Virus record (IMG/VR): IMGVR_UViG_3300032242_001248
Coordinates: 1-36,195 of that record
Length of the DNA stretch: 36,195 nt
DNA from: a virus
Strand: one strand, 5' to 3'
Below, in pieces: positions 1-5,246 of this stretch. The notes beneath the pieces are model-generated. The model was not told where the DNA came from. It did not search any database and saw nothing but the letters and a program-made list of their open reading frames with translations. The stretch's first letter is position 1; every line of letters begins with the position of its first letter. The position numbers and the translations under genes are program-made.

Positions 1-120
1 AGTTCTTTTCTAACTGAAGTTTATGTCCCGGGAATCCACGCTGAGTTCGCAACTCAGGGCAGTGAGTAGGTGAAACTCCTATAGGGACGCCATTTAAGGC
101 ATTCATGCGAAAGCTGATGT
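1..120 (+). ncRNA. possible 3' part of a structured RNA (unidentified)
   Basis: No convincing reading frame is visible here, but the sequence folds well on paper. GTCCC at 25-29 pairs with GGGAC at 84-88. This encloses a perfect 7-bp hairpin (41-47 with 51-57) and a short hairpin (67-70 with 78-81). A GAAA-capped hairpin follows at 103-117, with a one-base bulge. The first early promoter starts only about 20 bases later. Phage tRNA clusters sometimes sit beside large ornate RNAs such as GOLLD or ROOL, so this could be the end of one, but no family signature was recognised. The element may continue beyond the left edge. Confidence 0.3.
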
Positions 121-138
121 AAGTCCAATCTAATTTGG

Positions 139-167
139 TTGACAGCAGAGCGATTTGGTGTTATAAT
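139..167 (+). promoter_or_regulatory. sigma70 early promoter 1
   Basis: TTGACA at 139-144, a 17-base spacer, and TATAAT at 162-167. The TG two bases before the -10 makes it also an extended -10 promoter. It drives the small membrane protein gene at 198. Confidence 0.9.
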
Positions 168-197
168 ATACACATACTGAAACAAAAGGAGTTTGAT

Positions 198-380
198 ATG
201 ACAGAACGAAGCGCAATGTTCCTAGTGATTACAGGTCTTGTTATGGCTATGGCGGGTGCAGGTGGTGTTGAGAACTCCATTCAAACAGTAGATCTCTTAC
301 AGTCAATAGCGGTTGCGATCGCTGGTTTGGCTGTGATGGGCTGTGGTGTTTTGGCTATCAAAGTATCACAAAACGGTTGA
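198..380 (+). CDS. small two-helix membrane protein, unknown function
   Basis: Encodes 60 residues. The ATG at 198 is chosen because AAAGGAG lies just upstream and the sigma70 promoter at 139-167 would make a transcript starting near 174. An in-frame start further upstream would lie inside the promoter. The protein is almost entirely hydrophobic, with two likely membrane segments (about residues 7-25 and 34-54) joined by a short polar stretch with one acidic residue, so it probably sits in the host inner membrane as a hairpin. The family was not recognised. Its early promoter suggests action soon after infection. The stop codon TGA is part of the -35 hexamer of the next promoter. Confidence 0.75.
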   Translation: MTERSAMFLVITGLVMAMAGAGGVENSIQTVDLLQSIAVAIAGLAVMGCGVLAIKVSQNG

Positions 381-405
381 CATCAAAGACTTTTGGTGTT
401 ATAAT
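377..405 (+). promoter_or_regulatory. sigma70 early promoter 2
   Basis: TTGACA at 377-382, 17-base spacer, TATAAT at 400-405, with TG forming an extended -10. The -35 hexamer contains the TGA stop of the preceding gene. Confidence 0.88.
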
Positions 406-466
406 TGAAACATGCTGAGAAATTGGCATATAGGCAAAAACTTTCTTAACTTTAAAAGGCAATAAA

Positions 467-820
467 ATGACTGACAAATTGTACACTGTAGCAGGTACTT
501 CTACTCTCAATGGCGAGACCAAAGCTCGCTTCGCTAACGATACTATGCGTATCAAGGTCCTGGCTAAAAACGGCCATACCGACATCATGCTCGTTGAGCT
601 CCCAAAGGAAATGACTAAGGTTGAGGCTGCTCAATTCATTAGTGGTCTCCCTGAGTTTGCGGGTGCGGTAGAGCAAGAAGCCATTGGCGAATACTTGGGC
701 AAGCACACACCTAAGGCCAAGGTTGTAGTCAAGAAGGCTGTTAAGGCTGCTGTAGTTACCAAGCCCGCAAAGGCTCCTAAGGTTACAGCACCAACAGTTG
801 ACGAAGACGCACCGTTCTAA
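467..820 (+). CDS. conserved phage early protein with basic Lys/Ala/Pro tail
   Basis: Encodes 117 residues starting at the ATG at 467. The Shine-Dalgarno is weak (AAAAGGC). Residues 1-80 look like a compact globular domain. From about residue 83 the chain becomes a low-complexity tail rich in Lys, Ala, Val and Pro, ending in an acidic Asp-Glu-Asp patch. Such tails resemble histone H1-like DNA-binding tails, so nucleic-acid binding is possible, but that is inference. The globular part resembles unnamed proteins of other T4-like phages. It has its own sigma70 promoter, and the next gene has another, so it is probably monocistronic. Confidence 0.8.
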   Translation: MTDKLYTVAGTSTLNGETKARFANDTMRIKVLAKNGHTDIMLVELPKEMTKVEAAQFISGLPEFAGAVEQEAIGEYLGKHTPKAKVVVKKAVKAAVVTKPAKAPKVTAPTVDEDAPF

Positions 821-830
821 GTGTAATAAT

Positions 831-867
831 AATAGGGGTTGACAACAGCCCCTATTGGTGTTATAAT
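831..867 (+). promoter_or_regulatory. sigma70 early promoter 3 inside an inverted repeat
   Basis: TTGACA at 839-844, 17-base spacer, TATAAT at 862-867. The -35 opens the 10-base loop (839-848) of a perfect 8-bp inverted repeat, AATAGGGG at 831-838 and CCCCTATT at 849-856. The repeat lies directly behind the preceding gene and could act as a terminator or processing hairpin for it, although no T-run follows. Confidence 0.9.
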
Positions 868-895
868 TTAGACATAACTTGATAAGGAGCGAACC

Positions 896-1024
896 ATGAT
901 CAACTTCATCGTAGGAACTATATTCGGTATCACTGTGGCCACTATCGGCTTCACGGGTGTGGCCAATGTGCTTGACAAAGGCGTCAGCGCCACGAAAGAA
1001 GCAGTCGTAACGGTAGCCAAGTAA
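896..1024 (+). CDS. 42-residue hydrophobic small protein
   Basis: The short frame runs from the ATG at 896 to the TAA at 1022-1024. Support comes from a consensus promoter and a strong ribosome-binding site of the local type (AAGGAGCGAACC before ATG). The product begins with one hydrophobic helix (about residues 3-26, rich in Ile, Val, Gly and Thr), then an amphipathic lysine-containing tail. It is probably a single-pass membrane peptide. No family was recognised. It lies 9 bases ahead of the tRNA cluster and may be co-transcribed with it. Confidence 0.72.
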   Translation: MINFIVGTIFGITVATIGFTGVANVLDKGVSATKEAVVTVAK

Positions 1025-1033
1025 ATAGGACAG

Positions 1034-1110
1034 GGGCCGTTAGCTCATTTGGTTAGAGCAGAGGACTCATAATCCTTTGGTGGAGTGTTCGAATCACTCA
1101 CGGCCCACCA
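1034..1110 (+). tRNA. tRNA with CAT anticodon (Met or Ile2)
   Basis: A complete cloverleaf. The acceptor stem is 1034-1040 with 1100-1106. The D arm has GCTC/GAGC, and the anticodon stem is GAGGA/TCCTT around loop CTCATAA, with anticodon CAT at 1068-1070. The T arm is GAGTG/CACTC with a TTCGAAT loop, and CCA is encoded at 1108-1110. The sequence cannot by itself separate elongator Met from Ile2, where the C is modified to lysidine. The T-rich stretch after the anticodon stem is shared with E. coli Ile2 tRNA. Confidence 0.93.
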
Positions 1111-1114
1111 GATC

Positions 1115-1200
1115 GCGACTGTGGTGAAATAGGTAGACACAAGAGACTTAAAATCTCTCGCCCCAAAGGCATGCCGGTTCGATTCCGGCCAGTCGCACCA
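1115..1200 (+). tRNA. tRNA-Leu (TAA)
   Basis: A class II tRNA with a perfect 7-bp acceptor stem (GCGACTG with CAGTCGC), encoded CCA, and a long variable arm (GCC/GGC stem). The anticodon stem is AGAGA/TCTCT around a loop carrying TAA at 1149-1151. The T arm is GCCGG/CCGGC. It begins 4 bases after the preceding tRNA, so the cluster is surely one transcript. Confidence 0.95.
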
Positions 1201-1202
1201 AT

Positions 1203-1279
1203 CTGCCCGTAGCTCAACTGGATAGAGCAACAGCCTTCTAAGCTGTAGGTCGGGGGTTCGAGTCCCTCCGGGCAGGCCA
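1203..1279 (+). tRNA. tRNA-Arg (TCT)
   Basis: The acceptor stem is CTGCCCG/CGGGCAG, with G discriminator and encoded CCA. The anticodon stem ACAGC/GCTGT surrounds CTTCTAA, with TCT at 1237-1239. D arm GCTC/GAGC and T arm GGGGG/CCCTC (one wobble pair). The layout matches E. coli tRNA-Arg(UCU), including the C-terminal G-CCA. It would help decode AGA/AGG codons. Confidence 0.94.
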
Positions 1280-1284
1280 AATTC

Positions 1285-1300
1285 GTTGTAAAAATACAAC
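1285..1300 (+). repeat. perfect hairpin after the tRNA cluster
   Basis: GTTGTA at 1285-1290 and TACAAC at 1295-1300 flank an AAAA loop. It lies 6 bases after the last tRNA. There is no T-run, so it is more likely a processing or stability hairpin than a factor-independent terminator. Confidence 0.5.
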
Positions 1301-1303
1301 AAA

Positions 1304-1339
1304 CTTTTGGTTGACATCTAGTCTAAAAGACAGTATAAT
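1304..1339 (+). promoter_or_regulatory. sigma70 early promoter 4 inside an inverted repeat
   Basis: TTGACA at 1311-1316, 17-base spacer, TATAAT at 1334-1339. CTTTTGG (1304-1310) pairs with CTAAAAG (1323-1329), with one G-T wobble, placing the -35 at the start of the loop. Confidence 0.88.
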
Positions 1340-1371
1340 ATACACATACACACAGCAAATAGGAGCGAACT

Positions 1372-1710
1372 ATGAAACTGCTAATCACTACACAATACAT
1401 GGAAAACTACGGTGCCCACGATTGGGACGGAGAGGGCGAGTGCCCGCAGTATTGGAAGTTCAAAGGCGGCCAGGACTACTTCCTGATGATCGATGGCTTC
1501 AACCCTAATCACGAGTTTGCGGACAAGCGCCTGCAGATGATCGTAGACAGCATCCGCGGTCAGATCGAATGGGACGATGTTGGTAGCCGTCAGTATATCG
1601 TAGGCTACGACATTGTGGCCGATGACTACCTCACTGAGTATGAACAGAGCCAGTTGGAATACGACGGCACTATCACCTACCCAACAAAGATGCTGGAGAT
1701 GCCTGTATGA
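1372..1710 (+). CDS. conserved phage hypothetical protein
   Basis: Encodes 112 residues from the ATG at 1372, preceded by AGGAGCGAAC at good spacing. The protein is acidic and rich in aromatic residues, with an early Tyr/Trp/Gly-rich stretch and a C-terminal half rich in Asp, Glu and Tyr. No catalytic motif or membrane segment is visible. The TGA overlaps the ATG of the next gene (ATGA, 1707-1710), so the two are translationally coupled and likely work together. Function is unknown. Confidence 0.8.
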   Translation: MKLLITTQYMENYGAHDWDGEGECPQYWKFKGGQDYFLMIDGFNPNHEFADKRLQMIVDSIRGQIEWDDVGSRQYIVGYDIVADDYLTEYEQSQLEYDGTITYPTKMLEMPV

Positions 1711-1940
1711 AGATCACTAACCTAACACCCGAGCAGGTGGACATGCTCAACTTCATGTGGTATGAGCTAGAGTCCTACGAAGAATTCGAACAATGGATGG
1801 AGAGCCTCAGCGGCGCCGAGCGCAAGGATGCCGAACTCCTACAGCGTCTGATCATAATGGAAAGCATGGAAGAGCACATCGAAGAGATGAAGAATTTCCC
1901 TGATGCCCGTAGGGTTTTGGTTGACATTATGAGCAAGTGA
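1707..1940 (+). CDS. small acidic helical protein, unknown
   Basis: Encodes 77 residues. The ATG overlaps the stop of the upstream gene by four bases. The chain is rich in Glu and Met and has no Gly-rich loops beyond one, suggesting an all-helical fold. The acidic, Met-rich composition resembles small phage host-takeover or DNA-mimic proteins, but no family was recognised. The last codons contain the -35 hexamer of the next early promoter (1921-1926). Confidence 0.75.
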   Translation: MKITNLTPEQVDMLNFMWYELESYEEFEQWMESLSGAERKDAELLQRLIIMESMEEHIEEMKNFPDARRVLVDIMSK

Positions 1941-1949
1941 TAGTATAAT
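1921..1949 (+). promoter_or_regulatory. sigma70 early promoter 5
   Basis: TTGACA at 1921-1926 (inside the preceding coding region), 17-base spacer, TATAAT at 1944-1949. It is followed by an AAGACTTA leader block shared with promoters 6 and 7 and close to promoter 8. Confidence 0.9.
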
Positions 1950-1979
1950 TAAGACTTAAACAACACATTGGAGCGAACC

Positions 1980-2303
1980 ATGCGTACAGTATTTCTTAAC
2001 ACAGAAGAGTCCCCAAACAAATGGGCATCAGCACAAGATGCTCAACGCCGTAACACCAACAACAAAAGCCGCTATCCACAGAGCATCCAAAATCAAGTTA
2101 CTCGTATGCTGATGATCATGGACATGGTCTATGCGGCAAAGGATGTCTACGAAGCCTACGGAAAAACGGGTGTGACCGTTAAGGTTGATCGTTGTGTAGT
2201 TAGGGATCGTAAGAACCTCAGAGCATTAGAAGCAGAGTGGGCCCTCAAAGGCTTTGTGAAAAAAGTTACCAAACAAGGCGTAAATTATCGGTTGACAGCC
2301 TGA
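1980..2303 (+). CDS. conserved hypothetical, possibly winged-helix-like
   Basis: Encodes 107 residues. The ATG at 1980 is preferred because TTGGAGCGAACC directly precedes it. A possible TTG start at 1968 would put the ribosome-binding site inside the gene. The N-terminal 40 residues are polar and Asn/Gln-rich. The rest is basic, with alternating helices and a final strand pair (about residues 85-105, Lys/Val/Tyr-rich) reminiscent of a small winged helix. This is a weak structural guess. The promoter for the next gene overlaps its last codons. Confidence 0.75.
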   Translation: MRTVFLNTEESPNKWASAQDAQRRNTNNKSRYPQSIQNQVTRMLMIMDMVYAAKDVYEAYGKTGVTVKVDRCVVRDRKNLRALEAEWALKGFVKKVTKQGVNYRLTA

Positions 2304-2320
2304 GCATTTGGCTGTATAAT
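2292..2320 (+). promoter_or_regulatory. sigma70 early promoter 6
   Basis: TTGACA at 2292-2297, 17-base spacer, TATAAT at 2315-2320. A short hairpin (CAGCC...GGCTG) lies in the spacer between the -35 and -10. The stop codon of the previous gene (2301-2303) is within the promoter. Confidence 0.9.
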
Positions 2321-2352
2321 TAAGACTTACACACACTAACAAGGAGCGAACT

Positions 2353-2679
2353 ATGTTATCAATCAAAGAAGTTAACTCAGCTATCATGTTGCAGACCTGG
2401 ACGGACATCGAGCTCCGTAGCATGATCGATGCTGTCAAATGGAACCGTAGCCGTCTAGCAGAGCGCACCAAAGCAGGCATCTGCGTAGGTGACAATGTAG
2501 AGTTCACCAGCTCAAAGACAGGACGCTTGACCCGTGGCTTTGTCACTAAGAAGGCCATCAAATACATCACAGTTGATACGGGCATGGGCCTGTGGAGAGT
2601 GCCTGCTAACATGCTCTCAAAGGTTGAATCGGACCCTATGGACGACTTCAATTATGTGGGCTCAAAGCATCATTATTGA
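2353..2679 (+). CDS. conserved phage hypothetical, possible SH3-like/KOW fold
   Basis: Encodes 108 residues from the ATG at 2353, preceded by AAGGAGCGAAC. The first 45 residues look helical and basic. The middle (about residues 46-85) reads as short beta strands around Gly-Asp and Thr-Gly turns, with the spacing of a small SH3-like or KOW barrel. Nucleic-acid binding is conceivable. No catalytic residues are seen. It is monocistronic between promoters 6 and 7. Confidence 0.75.
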   Translation: MLSIKEVNSAIMLQTWTDIELRSMIDAVKWNRSRLAERTKAGICVGDNVEFTSSKTGRLTRGFVTKKAIKYITVDTGMGLWRVPANMLSKVESDPMDDFNYVGSKHHY

Positions 2680-2686
2680 CCCTTGA

Positions 2687-2732
2687 AGCCCTAGGGTCTA
2701 TGGTTGACACTAGGGCTGTTTGACTGTATAAT
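2687..2732 (+). promoter_or_regulatory. sigma70 early promoter 7 inside an inverted repeat
   Basis: TTGACA at 2704-2709, 17-base spacer, TATAAT at 2727-2732. A perfect 8-bp inverted repeat, AGCCCTAG (2687-2694) and CTAGGGCT (2710-2717), encloses the -35. A competing 5-bp hairpin (GACCC 2678-2682 with GGGTC 2694-2698) overlaps its left arm, so two alternative structures are possible in RNA. Confidence 0.9.
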
Positions 2733-2764
2733 AAAGACTTAAACAACACATAGGAGCGAAACTT

Positions 2765-3088
2765 ATGATTACAGCAGAAATGATCCGTGCAGGTAAAACC
2801 CTAGCAGAGCAAGCAGGCCGCGCAGAGTACGCCAAATGGGGCGGGGATGGTGGTGCTTGTGGCTTTGCTTGGGTAGACGTCTACGTGGACCGTACCAACA
2901 GCAAGCAGGCCAAAGAGCTGATTGCCGCAGGCTTCCGCAAGGACTACAAACCCAAATGCCTCAGCATGTGGGATCCAGCAGGATTGCCTGTACAGAACGT
3001 GGACATCAAAGAAGCGGGTGCATACGCCTACGCTAACTATTTGACTGCCCTGGGCTTGAAGGCCTACGCAGGAAGTCGTTTGGACTAA
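2765..3088 (+). CDS. conserved phage hypothetical protein
   Basis: Encodes 107 residues starting at the ATG at 2765 after AGGAGCGAAACTT. The composition is soluble and mixed alpha/beta: an Ala-rich N-terminal helix, a Gly/Trp-rich turn near residues 25-35 (GGDGGACGF), a Val/Tyr strand, then alternating helices. Cysteines near residues 31 and 63 are not in a clear zinc pattern. The family was not recognised and no function can be assigned. Confidence 0.75.
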   Translation: MITAEMIRAGKTLAEQAGRAEYAKWGGDGGACGFAWVDVYVDRTNSKQAKELIAAGFRKDYKPKCLSMWDPAGLPVQNVDIKEAGAYAYANYLTALGLKAYAGSRLD

Positions 3089-3096
3089 CAGTAAAT

Positions 3097-3134
3097 AAAT
3101 GGGCGTTGACAACAGCGCCCATTTGTAGTATAAT
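3097..3134 (+). promoter_or_regulatory. sigma70 early promoter 8 inside an inverted repeat
   Basis: TTGACA at 3106-3111, 17-base spacer, TATAAT at 3129-3134. The -35 starts the loop of a perfect 9-bp inverted repeat, AAATGGGCG (3097-3105) and CGCCCATTT (3116-3124). The 10-base loop TTGACAACAG is identical to that of promoter 3. Confidence 0.92.
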
Positions 3135-3162
3135 AGAGACTTATTAACACACAGGAGCGTGT

Positions 3163-4044
3163 ATGACTAAAGGGTACAGAGTTTTGAGTTTAGAGACTGC
3201 ATCAGACAAAGGCACTACTAAGAGCCTAGAACAAGTGGCTGTTGAGAAGAACTTGACAGAAACAGACGACGAGATTATGACTCGTTTGGCTGAACGCTTT
3301 GACATCTTAGAAGACATGACACGTGCCGTAAAGAAGGGTGATGTTCGTGCTATGATCGTCACAGGCCCTCCGGGTGTGGGCAAGAGCTTTGGCGTGGAAA
3401 AAGTACTAAGCAAGCATGATGTGTTCGCAGACATTGCAGACGATCAGAAGCTGAAGAAGTATGAGATCGTCAAGGGTGCGATGTCAGCAATTGGCTTGTA
3501 CAGCAAGCTCTACGAGTTCAGTGACAAGAAGTCAATCCTAGTGTTCGATGACTGCGACTCAGTACTGTTAGATGACCTTAGCTTGAACATTCTCAAAGCC
3601 GCATTAGACAGCTCAAAGAAGCGTACTATCCATTGGAACACGGACAGTCGCTTGTTGCGTAGCGAAGGTGTGCCCAACTCATTCGAGTTCAAAGGCGGTG
3701 CTATCTTTATTACCAACATCAAGTTCGATCACGTTAAGAGCAAGAAGCTTAAGGATCACTTGGAAGCACTAGAGTCACGCTGTCACTATCTGGACTTGAC
3801 TATTGACACTACACGTGAGAAGCTGTTGCGTATACGACAAGTAGTCAGAGACTGTGGCATGCTGGACGACTACGATCTTAGCGATGAAGCTAAGGTAGAA
3901 GTAGTGGACTTTATTAATGCCAACGCACATCGTATGCGTGAGCTGAGCCTGCGTATGGTGCTGAAGATAGCAGACCTACGTGCTAGCATGCCGCGTAACT
4001 GGGCCCGTGTAGCAGAGCTCAGCTGTATGCGTAGCGGACGCTAA
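3163..4044 (+). CDS. AAA+ family ATPase
   Basis: Encodes 293 residues. Walker A is GPPGVGKS at about 68-75, Walker B ILVFDDCD at about 125-132, a sensor-1-like Asn follows in IFITN near 175, and an Arg near 186 (ESRC) could be the arginine finger. The C-terminal third is helical, like an AAA+ lid domain. Such proteins form ATP-driven rings that remodel proteins or DNA. The partner is unknown, and it is too short to carry a protease or helicase domain. It is the largest early gene. It has its own consensus promoter and an AGGAGCG ribosome-binding site, and it ends 55 bases before a strong terminator, so it closes the early cluster. Confidence 0.88.
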   Translation: MTKGYRVLSLETASDKGTTKSLEQVAVEKNLTETDDEIMTRLAERFDILEDMTRAVKKGDVRAMIVTGPPGVGKSFGVEKVLSKHDVFADIADDQKLKKYEIVKGAMSAIGLYSKLYEFSDKKSILVFDDCDSVLLDDLSLNILKAALDSSKKRTIHWNTDSRLLRSEGVPNSFEFKGGAIFITNIKFDHVKSKKLKDHLEALESRCHYLDLTIDTTREKLLRIRQVVRDCGMLDDYDLSDEAKVEVVDFINANAHRMRELSLRMVLKIADLRASMPRNWARVAELSCMRSGR

Positions 4045-4152
4045 CGTTAGCTGTAGACTTTAGCCTACCCGGAGGGGCGCTGTGTTGTGCTCCGGGGGGA
4101 TCCTCTAAGCCCTAAGTCCGATTCGCTCCCGGCAGCTTAGAGGATTTTTTTT
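4040..4152 (+). terminator. double hairpin with strong factor-independent terminator
   Basis: Downstream of the ATPase gene come a 12-base palindrome (GCTAACGTTAGC, 4040-4051, including the stop codon), a hairpin CCCGGAG (4068-4074)/CTCCGGG (4090-4096), and then an 11-bp perfect stem ATCCTCTAAGC (4100-4110)/GCTTAGAGGAT (4135-4145) followed by eight T (4145-4152). The second stem has an unusually long 24-base loop. That loop contains TTCGCTCC (4122-4129), the exact complement of the extended ribosome-binding site GGAGCGAA used by the early genes. Confidence 0.9.
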
Positions 4153-4358
4153 AGGTCGAGGGGTGAGAAAATAAAAAAATAATTTCTTGAGGGGTGAGGG
4201 GTATATAAATCCTTTTTTGTTGCAACGCTACAACAGCGTAGTCCCCAGTGGTTAGAAATCACCAGGCCACCGAAAAAATACCCGTATATTTAAATTTTTG
4301 CGCGAATCCTCGCACAAACTCTCTAGGACCCATTCGGGCTAGCATATATACTATACAC
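4153..4358 (+). other. gene-free stretch with repeats
   Basis: No convincing gene is present here. It holds a direct repeat GAGGGGTGAG (4158-4167 and 4189-4198), a late-promoter-like TATAAATC at 4204-4211, a small hairpin (ACGCT...AGCGT, about 4225-4239), and the first copy of a two-block element (4292-4337). The DNA is AT-rich and probably regulatory. Confidence 0.5.
4292..4337 (+). repeat. two-block upstream element, copy A
   Basis: Block 1 is AAATTTTTGCGCGAA at 4292-4306. Block 2 is ACCCATTCGG at 4328-4337, starting 36 bases after the start of block 1. Both blocks recur at exactly the same distance at 4826-4871. It lies 21 bases before the ATG at 4359. Confidence 0.75.
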
Positions 4359-4553
4359 ATGATACACTCTATTCTGCCTCGACTCATATCCTCTATTGTT
4401 AGCCTAGTGCAAGCCAGCACCTTAAGGGACCGCTACTACACAGCTCTTAATCGTATAGAAATTCTCGAAACAGCCATAGAAGATATTGGCCGTATAAATA
4501 ATCACGGTGCAAAGGACCCTCTTATCAAGGGCATAACTGACAGGATTCGCTAG
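4359..4553 (+). CDS. small helical protein, unknown
   Basis: Encodes 64 residues from the ATG at 4359. A longer frame starting at 4248 would run through the two-block element and through sequence that does not look coding, so the later start is preferred. No good Shine-Dalgarno is seen. Residues 4-20 are hydrophobic (Ile/Leu/Val/Ser) and the rest is an amphipathic helix with Arg and Glu, possibly a coiled coil. It ends one base before the next ATG, so the pair is probably coupled. Function is unknown. Confidence 0.5.
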   Translation: MIHSILPRLISSIVSLVQASTLRDRYYTALNRIEILETAIEDIGRINNHGAKDPLIKGITDRIR

Positions 4554-4554
4554 C

Positions 4555-4794
4555 ATGAACGACTTATACAATATAAGCATTACACACCCTACCAATGGGC
4601 TAGAGTATCACTACGATCCAGACCACGATTGTTTTTACCGTAGATCGCATGATTACGACACAGCCAATCGTGTATGGATGTCCAAGTATGGATGGATCAT
4701 ATGGTGCATTATACTTGCCGCTGTAACATTTTTTATATGTGTACAAACGGACCCCGAGCTTAAACTGTGGCTGCAAGGCCTACCTGCTGTATAA
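4555..4794 (+). CDS. small single-pass membrane protein, unknown
   Basis: Encodes 79 residues. The first 42 residues are polar, with many Tyr, His and Asp. A strong transmembrane helix follows at about residues 47-64 (Ile/Trp/Ala/Val/Phe), then a short tail. The topology suggests a cytoplasmic or periplasmic N-terminal domain anchored in the inner membrane. It is adjacent to and probably co-expressed with the 64-residue gene. The composition recalls small phage proteins acting at the host envelope, but the family is not recognised. Confidence 0.65.
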   Translation: MNDLYNISITHPTNGLEYHYDPDHDCFYRRSHDYDTANRVWMSKYGWIIWCIILAAVTFFICVQTDPELKLWLQGLPAV

Positions 4795-4825
4795 AGAGCC
4801 ATGGGGCCACTGTTTCTGTGAAATG

Positions 4826-4871
4826 AAATTTTTGCGCGAAATTTTTCGATAATCACGCTAGACCCATTCGG
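4826..4871 (+). repeat. two-block upstream element, copy B
   Basis: AAATTTTTGCGCGAA at 4826-4840 and ACCCATTCGG at 4862-4871, with the same 36-base offset as copy A while the intervening bases differ. It is followed by TTAAATAC, which resembles a weak late box, 26 bases before the next ribosome-binding site. Confidence 0.78.
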
Positions 4872-4907
4872 TATAGTTAAATACTTGTTACTACAAGGAG
4901 CGAAGGT

Positions 4908-5183
4908 ATGCAAGCATTAGAACGTGTTGAACTTGAAGTTACAGAAGAAGAACTAGCTGAATTAAAAGGCTGTTCTGCAGATATGGTAGGCGAGTATGTT
5001 ATAGATCGTATACACGACTATTGCGACAGTTTAGATAGTCTAAATCTAAATCCTGAGATCCTTATGGCCGCACTACTACAGGTCTACTGTGATAGAGCCT
5101 GCGACTACGGTGATCGAGCCGCTTATACAGAACAGTTGGAGTTTGCTCTAGAAGACGAGTGGGAAGAGCACAGCATACACTGA
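4908..5183 (+). CDS. acidic conserved hypothetical protein
   Basis: Encodes 91 residues starting at the ATG at 4908, preceded by AAGGAGCGAAGG. It is strongly acidic (many Glu and Asp), rich in Leu and Tyr, and predicted helical, with cysteines at about 23, 39, 63 and 67. No enzyme motif is seen. The extended ribosome-binding site is shared with the early genes, but the upstream region carries the two-block element rather than a TTGACA promoter, so its timing may differ. It is the last plus-strand gene before the convergent boundary. Confidence 0.75.
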   Translation: MQALERVELEVTEEELAELKGCSADMVGEYVIDRIHDYCDSLDSLNLNPEILMAALLQVYCDRACDYGDRAAYTEQLEFALEDEWEEHSIH

Positions 5184-5205
5184 TATAAAGACTTTTTAAA
5201 TATAG

Positions 5206-5238
5206 AAATAGGTGCGTAGATTATGCACCTATTTTTTT
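5206..5238 (+). terminator. factor-independent terminator at convergent boundary
   Basis: A perfect 10-bp stem (AAATAGGTGC 5206-5215, GCACCTATTT 5225-5234) with a 9-base loop, and a T-run at 5232-5238. It ends the plus-strand early region, facing the minus-strand structural genes. On the minus strand only a weak T-rich tail follows. Confidence 0.9.
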
Positions 5239-5246
5239 GCGTTTTA

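Noticed and set aside
1-130. tRNA, tmRNA or hammerhead ribozyme at the left edge
   Set aside because: No acceptor stem with CCA or anticodon arm can be drawn, and the GAAA and CTGATG words are in the wrong order for a hammerhead.
1045-1317. Minus-strand reading frames through the tRNA cluster
   Set aside because: They run across three certain tRNA genes and look like the spurious proteins often called over tRNA loci.
1968-1979. Upstream TTG start for the gene at 1980
   Set aside because: It would place the ribosome-binding site inside the gene and begin within the leader.
4248-4358. Longer N-terminus for the 64-residue protein
   Set aside because: The extension crosses the conserved two-block element and has no ribosome-binding site.
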